Below are positions 55,231 through 62,014 of a stretch of 64,000 nucleotides of DNA, piece after piece. A program made the translations under genes and the position numbers. The notes below the pieces were generated by a model. That model saw nothing but the letters and a program-made list of their open reading frames with translations. It made no database searches and was not told where the DNA came from. The stretch spans positions 1 through 64,000 of the forward strand of contig NZ_PHKV01000015.1 of assembly GCF_002846205.1 (NCBI RefSeq), in the 5' to 3' direction. Position 1 is the stretch's first letter. The number at the start of each line of letters is the position of its first letter. This DNA is from Xanthomonas prunicola. Its GTDB lineage: Bacteria; Pseudomonadota; Gammaproteobacteria; Xanthomonadales; Xanthomonadaceae.

Positions 55231-56622
55231 CTAGGGATACATCTTCACGCCCTTACGAAGCTTCTCTTTGAACTGGCCTCGTTGATACGTGGGCAATTGG
55301 ACGCTCGGCTGATAGAGCGAGAGTGCCGCGAGCTGTCTTTGCATAACATTGCCTGACGATTTGTGGATGTAGTGGTCTTGCAGCACTGGGACGCTTTTAA
55401 CCAGCGAATGCCCCGTGAGCAACGCAATGTCCTGAGGCGTGATGCCTGCAGCATGAAGCTCTGTGGCCAGGGTGTGGCGGAATCCATGGAAGCCAATACC
55501 TTTGGCAAAGCCAAGATCTTTGAGGTAGTCACTGAACTGATTGAGGAGTCCTTGGCTATACCGGCAATTGCTCGCGCCGCTTTTCTTGTTCTTGCCGGCG
55601 GATAAGTGCGGGAACAGTCTGGGATGGCCGCAGGCCTTGATGTCGGCAATGAAATCCAAGAAGCCGGCATTGATCACATCCGGATGCAACGGGATCTTGC
55701 GGATTGCGCTCTTGCCTTTGAGACGTTGGCGGGTTTGAGCACCGTTAGACTGGGCGAGGTCATCGTCTGCCGTCATCCGGATGGCCATACACCATTGGCC
55801 TTGTTCCAAGATGATGTCGGCAACTTTCAGCTGCGCGACTTCATTGATGCGTGCGCCCGTGTATAGCCCCAGGATCGGCCCCCACCACCGATGAGGGAAC
55901 TTAGACGCCCAGGCATTGAAGGTCGCAGGATCGAAGATCTGCTGAATGTCACTGGACGACAAGAGCCTGGATGGCGTTGTGGTGTTGGTGAGGAGCGATG
56001 GCTTCTTAGGCTTGAAGGCTGCCATCGGCGAGTGCGCAACAGCTTTCGTTTTGAGCAACGCATTGAAAAAGCTTGTGACCATCCGACGATGCAGTTCGGT
56101 CGTGGCGCTTGCGGGGCAGGGCACATTGAGTGCGGCCCCTTCGCGAATGATGTCTTCGGCACTCATCGACTCGAACCGGGGATTGCTGGTCAAGCCAGGC
56201 GGTGCCCAGCGTAAGACATCCCACATCTGATGAATGTGTTGGTGGTCGATCTGCGACACCGGCACATCGCCACAGGTCAGGCGCAGAATTTTAAGGGATC
56301 GAGCGGCGGAGTTGATCGTAGTGTCTTGCAGATCACGCCTCGCCATGTCTTTGAGGTAATCCGCGATCTCCACAGAGAGCAGCCGCGCAGGTGAGCCTGT
56401 GGGAAGTGCTTCCGGGTAGCGTGATCGAGGACGGCGAGTGCGGGATGCTTGGAAGGTTTGCCAAGCACTTTGTAGCATTTCGCTCAATTGGATTGCGGCT
56501 TGTCTTCCGCGAACGGTGACGTCATTAAACAGCGTTTTTCCGACTTGAATGGATTTGAAGTGAAGGTGTTCGCCATCATTGATGAGAGGGACAACGGGTG
56601 GTTGGTTTTGCTTTGGAGTCAT
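55231..56622 (-). CDS. Tyrosine integrase/recombinase (intact)
   Basis: A 463-residue site-specific recombinase. An N-terminal SAM-like arm domain (about 70-200) precedes the catalytic domain (about 235-420) with Arg in YTGARINEVAQL, HxxR in GFHGFRHTLATEL, GHS, and the nucleophile Tyr in DHYIHKS. ATG at 56622 has AAGGAAAG upstream. It probably mobilises or once mobilised part of the island; no attachment site can be assigned because the window ends first. It is paralogous to the remnant at 52.1 kb. Confidence 0.9.
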   Translation of the reverse strand: MTPKQNQPPVVPLINDGEHLHFKSIQVGKTLFNDVTVRGRQAAIQLSEMLQSAWQTFQASRTRRPRSRYPEALPTGSPARLLSVEIADYLKDMARRDLQDTTINSAARSLKILRLTCGDVPVSQIDHQHIHQMWDVLRWAPPGLTSNPRFESMSAEDIIREGAALNVPCPASATTELHRRMVTSFFNALLKTKAVAHSPMAAFKPKKPSLLTNTTTPSRLLSSSDIQQIFDPATFNAWASKFPHRWWGPILGLYTGARINEVAQLKVADIILEQGQWCMAIRMTADDDLAQSNGAQTRQRLKGKSAIRKIPLHPDVINAGFLDFIADIKACGHPRLFPHLSAGKNKKSGASNCRYSQGLLNQFSDYLKDLGFAKGIGFHGFRHTLATELHAAGITPQDIALLTGHSLVKSVPVLQDHYIHKSSGNVMQRQLAALSLYQPSVQLPTYQRGQFKEKLRKGVKMYP

Positions 56623-57107
56623 CGACTTTCCTTTGGGTTGAAGATGATCCAGCGATAACGTCAGTCTTTAAGCTGTCAAGGATAAAAAAATTGAAATAAT
56701 GGATTTGGCCTATGCCTCGGCGTCTTGAATATTGATGCGAATAAGGAACATCGGCGCATTTAAAATTAGCGGGCTTAACTTAGGGAAGTGCTTGTGGGCT
56801 GGCGGTTTCGCCAAAATTTAAAAGCAAACACTAGGCAACTTTATATAGTGTTTATTTTCCTAAAAATATATGCCTAAAGGGCGCCTTATTATATTTTATT
56901 ATAAGAGCAAGATTAGGCATTTGTGCGGGTTTAAATTCCGGTCGTTGCTCGCCGTTAAAAAGTAAACGTTAAATGAATAAGATTTGCGCTGCTGAAAAAC
57001 CATCGATATTAGGCGTCTGATTAGGGCTCGATTTTTATAGTTGCGTGCTCTTGCCCGAGGGAAAACTTGCCGTCATACAGGAGTGGCCTTCACTTATAGG
57101 ACTACAC
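56623..57107. other. AT-rich intergenic, integrase/relaxase divergent region
   Basis: About 485 bp, the lowest-GC stretch in the window (long A/T runs around 56820-56990). It should contain promoters for the divergent integrase and relaxase, and is the natural place for an oriT. I find no confident inverted repeat or nic site by eye. Confidence 0.4.
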
Positions 57108-57953
57108 ATGGCCATCTTTCATGTTCGCGTCAAAACATTCAGCCGCTCTAAAAATCAATCCGCAATTGCTGCGGCAGCGTATCGGGGTGCGATGCTGCTC
57201 ACTGAGCCAGGCGGAAAACTGCACGACTATCGAGCGCGCCGAGGCGTGCTCAGAACGCGATGCTTTGTTCCAGCGGGTTCCCCAGCCTGGGCGGATGATC
57301 CTCAGGCGCTTTGGACAGCGGCAGAAGCAGCGGAGAAGCGCAAGGACAGCACGCTGTGTCGAAACTTCTGCATCTCACTCCCGCATGAGTTGAGCCATGC
57401 GCAGCGCTGGGATCTCATCGAAGACTTAGCTCACCGCTTAGTGGATCGGTATGGCTTTGCCGTCCAGGCAAGCTCACACGCCCCGGTCCAGGGCGATCCA
57501 CGTCACTTCTATGCGCAATTGCTTGCCACTACACGGAAGATGACCCCCGAAGGTCTAGCTGCCAAGACGCGCGAACTGGATGGACCCATTAATGGACGGA
57601 CTGAGGTGGAGTGGGTCCGAGCAATGGTCGCCGCTCAGATCAATGCTCACCTGTCGAAGGTAGATGTTCAAGACCGAGTAGACGAGCCTTATCCAGTAAC
57701 AACGGCAACACAGGACATGCGTGCTGACAGTTCAGCACTGGTCGATGGCGAAGCCGGCTTCGCATCGCTGCTCACCCGCTACCGTTCTGGTGGAGTGCTC
57801 ATGGGTGTCCCAGAAGGCCACACGGCGGAGCGAGCGTTTGCAGAAAGACTTCTTGCGCGCGGCGCCAATCGGGTGCCCGCGCCCCAGAATCAACGCAGTG
57901 ATGTCAGGACGGGAGACCGAGCTGGTGAGGCGATGTCTGATCAATCAGTGTAG
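57108..57953 (+). CDS. MobA/MobL-like relaxase, degenerate active site
   Basis: A 281-residue protein whose N-terminus MAIFHVRVKTFSRSKNQSAIAAAAYRGA matches MobA/MobL relaxases, followed by FCISLPHELSHAQR and the metal region HAPVQGDPRHFYAQLLATTR. In active relaxases the pattern ends with H-A-H before L; here it reads Y-A-Q, so two metal-binding histidines appear lost. The C-terminus lacks a helicase or primase domain. Start 57108 has AGGA upstream. It may be an inactive or repurposed mobilisation protein. Confidence 0.75.
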   Translation: MAIFHVRVKTFSRSKNQSAIAAAAYRGAMLLTEPGGKLHDYRARRGVLRTRCFVPAGSPAWADDPQALWTAAEAAEKRKDSTLCRNFCISLPHELSHAQRWDLIEDLAHRLVDRYGFAVQASSHAPVQGDPRHFYAQLLATTRKMTPEGLAAKTRELDGPINGRTEVEWVRAMVAAQINAHLSKVDVQDRVDEPYPVTTATQDMRADSSALVDGEAGFASLLTRYRSGGVLMGVPEGHTAERAFAERLLARGANRVPAPQNQRSDVRTGDRAGEAMSDQSV

Positions 57954-58172
57954 ATAAGGGCGCATGATCTCGCGCTGCAATGCAGGCATGTCGTAGCGGC
58001 CAGCTCGATATCCATCGAGTGCTTGTTCAAGGTGGGGGTCTAGGCCAAAGCCCTTTTCCAGGAATTCTTCGACGCAATGCGTCAGAAGCTCCTCGCGGAA
58101 ATGCAGCTCGTCGCGGTCAAGGGACGAGCTGGCCTTCAATGTTCTGTTATGGATTTTTGAGTTCTTGTTCAT
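57945..58172 (-). CDS. Small conserved-looking island protein
   Basis: A 75-residue charged, helical protein (MNKNSKIHNRTLKASSSLDRDELHFREELLTHC...). Its 3' end overlaps the relaxase gene by 9 bp. No family recognised; balanced composition suggests it is real. It could be a regulator of the mobilisation region. Confidence 0.5.
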   Translation of the reverse strand: MNKNSKIHNRTLKASSSLDRDELHFREELLTHCVEEFLEKGFGLDPHLEQALDGYRAGRYDMPALQREIMRPYLH

Positions 58173-58238
58173 ACCATGATTCGTATCAGAGAATCACTAA
58201 TCGTCAAGGCGGCGACGTCATGGCTGCACGGAAGTCGG

Positions 58239-58631
58239 TTAGAGTTTCAATTTTTCGTTGACCGCCTGACTGACCAGCTCATACCACCGGTTCATCTCGG
58301 TTTCGTTTCCGAACTTGATGGTCCAAACCGGATGATCGATGTCTTTGACATTGAGCGTTAGCGTGCCCTCGCGGTTGTAGTTGTGCCAGTGCTTTTCCCA
58401 GGACCGCACATCGCTCAGCGCATACGCCTTGATGCGACTGCCGGCTTTGAACTTGATCATGGCGCGTGCTGTTGACACCGCAATGCGCGTGTTCTTGTAG
58501 CCATAAAACCGCTGGAAGTCATGGTCAAAGGTTGCGTTGTCACTGCGCGTTTTCACCGTTTTGGCAAGCACCAAGAAGATCGCGGCGCAGCCAGCGAAGA
58601 AGACCAGGGTAAGAAAAGTTCCGACCGTCAT
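58239..58631 (-). CDS. DUF4755-type membrane-anchored protein
   Basis: A 130-residue protein with one N-terminal transmembrane helix (FLTLVFFAGCAAIFLVLA) and a soluble PH-like domain (DFQRFYGYKNTRIAVSTARAMIKFKAGSRIKAYALSDVRSW...) of the DUF4755 kind. Function unknown. Minus strand, start 58631 with AGGA. It neighbours a lipoprotein gene and the secretion region. Confidence 0.7.
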   Translation of the reverse strand: MTVGTFLTLVFFAGCAAIFLVLAKTVKTRSDNATFDHDFQRFYGYKNTRIAVSTARAMIKFKAGSRIKAYALSDVRSWEKHWHNYNREGTLTLNVKDIDHPVWTIKFGNETEMNRWYELVSQAVNEKLKL

Positions 58632-58679
58632 GTGAGTTCCTGAGGAAAGGATGGGGTCACCATTGGCGATCAAAGGTGA

Positions 58680-58991
58680 CTATTGGACGCGGCCGGTGAT
58701 CTTCCAAGTGCCGCCCACCTTGGTGAAGGTGTAGACCCCGTCCATTTGATTGCCGAAGTCTTGACCCAAGGCCTTTACCTTTGCGCTGGCATCGCACGTG
58801 TAGCTCGGAGCACCTTCCGCCTTTTGGCACTGGTTGCTCTTGAAGTCTTCGATCCTGGCCTCGTCATTGCTGTTCTCTTTGACGAACTGCAAAAAAGCGT
58901 GCTCTCGCTGAGTCTCAGCGGGGCCGCCGCCAGAGCAGCTGGCCAAACAGACCGACATCAGGCCAACCAGGGCCAGACAAAGCTTTGACAT
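58680..58991 (-). CDS. Small lipoprotein
   Basis: A 103-residue lipoprotein with lipobox CLASCSGGG. The mature part has two cysteines (SNQCQKAEG and SYTCDAS) and a beta-rich end VYTFTKVGGTWKITGRV, typical of small periplasmic proteins. Immunity lipoproteins of X-T4SS effectors look similar in size and location, so an immunity role is a possibility, not shown. Start 58991 follows GGAG. Confidence 0.65.
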   Translation of the reverse strand: MSKLCLALVGLMSVCLASCSGGGPAETQREHAFLQFVKENSNDEARIEDFKSNQCQKAEGAPSYTCDASAKVKALGQDFGNQMDGVYTFTKVGGTWKITGRVQ

Positions 58992-59135
58992 GTGTATCTC
59001 CAAGAGGAAGGAAGAGCGCTAGGGATCCACCAGACCGACAGGTTCGGATGCCCTGATTGCCGGCATGCTCAATGACTGCAAGCCTCCGCACACCGGCAGG
59101 AATGACCGGTGTTGGTGCTTGGCAGTCGCAGTTGA

Positions 59136-59164
59136 TTGGCTGACGGAACCATGTTACTGATAAA
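59136..59164 (+). promoter_or_regulatory. Promoter of the XRE regulator
   Basis: TTGGCT (59136-59141) and GATAAA (59159-59164) are exactly 17 bp apart. The -10 overlaps the inverted repeat at 59152-59170, which fits autorepression. Confidence 0.5.
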
Positions 59165-59170
59165 GTAACA
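59152..59170. promoter_or_regulatory. XRE operator (perfect 7-bp inverted repeat)
   Basis: TGTTACT (59152-59158) and AGTAACA (59164-59170) are perfectly inverted around GATAA. It overlaps the -10 and lies about 40-60 bp before the XRE gene. Confidence 0.65.
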
Positions 59171-59208
59171 GACAAGACAAGTGGGAGACCTCATGCTCAT
59201 TCATCACA

Positions 59209-59574
59209 TTGCATGCTTGTGGTCACACTTTGGATCTGGACGACGCTCGTCTCATCTTTGCCAACCGTCTAAGACAGGCACGCCTGGCTGCTGGGCTGAC
59301 CCAAGAAGCCTTAGGCGTGGCAGCCGGGATAGCCGCTGAGGTGGCCCGCACGCGGATCAATCGCTACGAGCACGGCGTCAACGAGTGCGACTTGCGCACC
59401 GCCAAACGCCTGGCCGATGCCCTCGGCATGCCACTGGCGGCCTTCTTCGCCGAGACCGATGAGGTGGCAGACGCCATCCAAGCGCTCGCGAAGCTCTCCG
59501 TCGAGGAGCAGCGAAAGGTCGTCACCGAATTGCAGCTCAAAGCCAAGCGCAGCGATCCACACAGCTCACAGTGA
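59209..59574 (+). CDS. XRE-family HTH regulator
   Basis: A 121-residue DNA-binding protein. The HTH (about 20-75) reads ANRLRQARLAAGLTQEALGVAAGIA...INRYEHGVNECDLRTAKRLADALGMPLAAFF, a classic XRE/Cro-CI domain, plus a short helical tail. The start is uncertain: no ATG is available, and TTG at 59209 or 59230 (MDLDDARL) are candidates. It lies behind an operator and upstream of virD4, so it probably represses this region. Confidence 0.8.
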   Translation: MHACGHTLDLDDARLIFANRLRQARLAAGLTQEALGVAAGIAAEVARTRINRYEHGVNECDLRTAKRLADALGMPLAAFFAETDEVADAIQALAKLSVEEQRKVVTELQLKAKRSDPHSSQ

Positions 59575-59732
59575 GAGGGTCCTTGCTGGTGTCTTGGCAT
59601 GCTTCCCGTCAGACAATTCCTACATAGATGCCACTGCCCATCCGATCTGAACGGCCGGTGTGATCCTGTAATCTTGCGAGCGGACGGTCGTTTTCAAATA
59701 AGCCAGGGATCACAGATGGAAGGCAGCGCGTC

Positions 59733-61430
59733 ATGACCGGCAAGATCAAGCTCAGTGTCGCCACCGCGCTCTTGCTCTTCGCCCTCACAGCAGGGGTCTA
59801 CCTCTCCGGTCAGTTGATCCTGATGCTCTTGAAGGTGGCTGGGCCGCTCAGCTTCGGCACCTATTGGTCTTACGTCAAAGCGCTCGACCTCCCGCAGTTC
59901 GCTCCCTATGTCACCAAGATCAAGCTGGCCGGTGCCTTGGGCTTCGGCGTGCCGCTTCTGGCCTGGATCGCACTGCTGATCCCGCTGTTCAAGCCGAAGG
60001 CCGCCGCCTTGCATGGCGATGCGCGCTTTGCCTCCGGCAGTGATCTGGCCAAGAAGGACATGCTCAAACCCTCGCCGACCGGCATTGTGGTTGGCAAGCA
60101 CGGTGGCAAGTTGGTGCGCCTACCTGGGCAACAGTTTGTGATCCTGGCCGCGCCTACGCGCTCGGGCAAGGGCGTGGGCATCGTCATTCCCAATCTGCTC
60201 GACTACCAAGGCTCGGTGGTGGTCCTGGACATCAAGCAGGAAAACTTCGATCTGACTTCCGGCTGGCGCAAGAGCCAAGGCCAGGAGGTCTTTTTGTTCA
60301 ACCCGTTTGCCGAAGACGGGCGCACGCATCGCTGGAATCCACTGAGCTACATCTCGCCCGATCCCGCCTTTCGCGTGTCGGATCTGATGAGTATCGCCGC
60401 CATGCTCTACCCGGATGGCTCGGATGCACAGAAGTTCTGGGTGAGCCAAGCCCGCAACGCGTTCATGGCGTTTACGCTCTATCTGTTCGATAGCTTGGAC
60501 GATCAGATCAAGCGCAAGCACCCGAAAGACACCTGGATGTTCCCAACCCTTGGGATGCTCTATCGCGTGTCATCTGGGGATGGGAGTGACTTGAAGGGCT
60601 ACCTCAAAAAGCTCTCGCAGCGCGACTTCCTGGGTCGCGACGCCAAGATGGCCTTCGACAACTTGCTCTCGCAAGCCGAAGAGACGTTTGCCTCGATCAT
60701 GGGCACGTTCAAAGAGCCGCTCAACCAGTTCATCAATCCAATCCTAGATGCATCAACCAGCGACAATGACTTCTTGCTCACCGATGTGCGCAAGAAGAAG
60801 ATGAGCATCTACATCGGCATTCAGCCGAACAAGCTGGCCGAAAGCTGCTTGTTGATCAACCTGCTGTTTAGTCAGCTCATCAATCTCAACACCAAAGAGC
60901 TGCCGCAGAACAATCCGGCGCTCAAACACCAGTGTTTGCTTCTGATGGATGAGTTCACGTCCATCGGCCGGGTCGACATCATCGCAAGCGCGGTGAGCTA
61001 CATGGCTGGCTACAACATCCGCTTGTTGCCGATCATCCAAAGCATGGCGCAGCTGGATGCGACCTATGGCAAGGATGTCTCGCGCACCATCATCACCAAC
61101 CATGCCTTGCAAATCGTCTATGCCCCGCGCGAGCAGCAAGACGCCAACGACTACTCGGACATGCTCGGCTACACCACGGTGCGCAAGAAGAACAAGTCGC
61201 ACACCACTGGCAAGCAAAGCAGTGTGTCCTACTCCGAAACCGAGCAACGCCGTGCCTTGATGCTGCCACAGGAGTTAAAGGCCATGGGCTTTGACAAGGA
61301 AGTCTTCCTCTATGAAGGCATCCCAAGCCCGGTGCTCTGCGAGAAGATCAAGTATTACGAAGACGCCTACTTCACCAAGCGCTTGTTGCCAAAGGTGAAG
61401 ATTGAAGCCTTACAGATGGTCCCCGCATGA
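59733..61430 (+). CDS. virD4: Type IV coupling protein VirD4
   Basis: A 565-residue T4SS coupling ATPase. Two N-terminal transmembrane segments (FALTAGVYLSGQLILMLLKV and ALGFGVPLLAWIALLIPLF) anchor it; Walker A APTRSGKG is at about 139-146 and Walker B LLLMDEF at about 402-408. It recruits substrates to the channel; in Xanthomonas the X-T4SS uses it to deliver antibacterial effectors. It is followed by a candidate antitoxin (ATGA overlap) and a large zeta-kinase protein. Core VirB genes are not in the window. Confidence 0.93.
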   Translation: MTGKIKLSVATALLLFALTAGVYLSGQLILMLLKVAGPLSFGTYWSYVKALDLPQFAPYVTKIKLAGALGFGVPLLAWIALLIPLFKPKAAALHGDARFASGSDLAKKDMLKPSPTGIVVGKHGGKLVRLPGQQFVILAAPTRSGKGVGIVIPNLLDYQGSVVVLDIKQENFDLTSGWRKSQGQEVFLFNPFAEDGRTHRWNPLSYISPDPAFRVSDLMSIAAMLYPDGSDAQKFWVSQARNAFMAFTLYLFDSLDDQIKRKHPKDTWMFPTLGMLYRVSSGDGSDLKGYLKKLSQRDFLGRDAKMAFDNLLSQAEETFASIMGTFKEPLNQFINPILDASTSDNDFLLTDVRKKKMSIYIGIQPNKLAESCLLINLLFSQLINLNTKELPQNNPALKHQCLLLMDEFTSIGRVDIIASAVSYMAGYNIRLLPIIQSMAQLDATYGKDVSRTIITNHALQIVYAPREQQDANDYSDMLGYTTVRKKNKSHTTGKQSSVSYSETEQRRALMLPQELKAMGFDKEVFLYEGIPSPVLCEKIKYYEDAYFTKRLLPKVKIEALQMVPA

Positions 61431-62014
61431 GTGATAGCACACCTTCCAATGTGCCTCAGAATCGATTGAGGGCTGGTGGCAGTCACAGTCAACAGCTTCT
61501 GCGTGACCTGGCATTAATCAATACGCGCACTGTGCAGCAGTTAGGGCCATTGCAACCGGGGGCGTCCGTAGCAACGCCTAAGCGCAAGCCCAATCTTCCA
61601 CGTCCAACGCCACACCTCAATCAGGATGCTGTCATGACTCAGACCAACGATTCTTCCCCTGATTCGATCGGCGCACGACCACCAGTGCCACAAGGGTTGC
61701 GTGAAAGCTTCAAGGATTACCCCGATCACATTGCGCGGTTAGAAAACGCGCTTCAGGAGTCGGTCGATAAGCCATCGCCGATTACCCCTCCCTTGGAGTT
61801 TGCGATCTGGGCGATCGAGGGCTGTCTCGAGACTTTCGTTGACGAATCACGCGAAAAGCTACGAATCGCGGAGCAAACGGGCGACCAAGAAGCAATCGCA
61901 CTGGCGAAGTCAACGCATCTGCTTATGCTTCATAGCGCCTCTAAAGGCGCATGGAAGGAGCAGAATTTAATGGATTATTTTGGTTTCCCAAGTTCGAGTC
62001 ATCGTCATGGCTAA
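61427..62014 (+). CDS. Candidate antitoxin/immunity protein upstream of zeta protein
   Basis: A 195-residue protein overlapping virD4 (ATGA) and the following zeta protein by 8 bp. The first 65 residues are proline-rich and unstructured. An internal ATG at 61634 with AGGA upstream would start a compact helical domain (LRESFKDYPDHIARLENAL...AIWAIEGCLETFVDESREKLRIAEQ), plausible for an antitoxin binding the kinase. Tight coupling is the main argument; no family is recognised. Confidence 0.6.
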   Translation: MSDSTPSNVPQNRLRAGGSHSQQLLRDLALINTRTVQQLGPLQPGASVATPKRKPNLPRPTPHLNQDAVMTQTNDSSPDSIGARPPVPQGLRESFKDYPDHIARLENALQESVDKPSPITPPLEFAIWAIEGCLETFVDESREKLRIAEQTGDQEAIALAKSTHLLMLHSASKGAWKEQNLMDYFGFPSSSHRHG

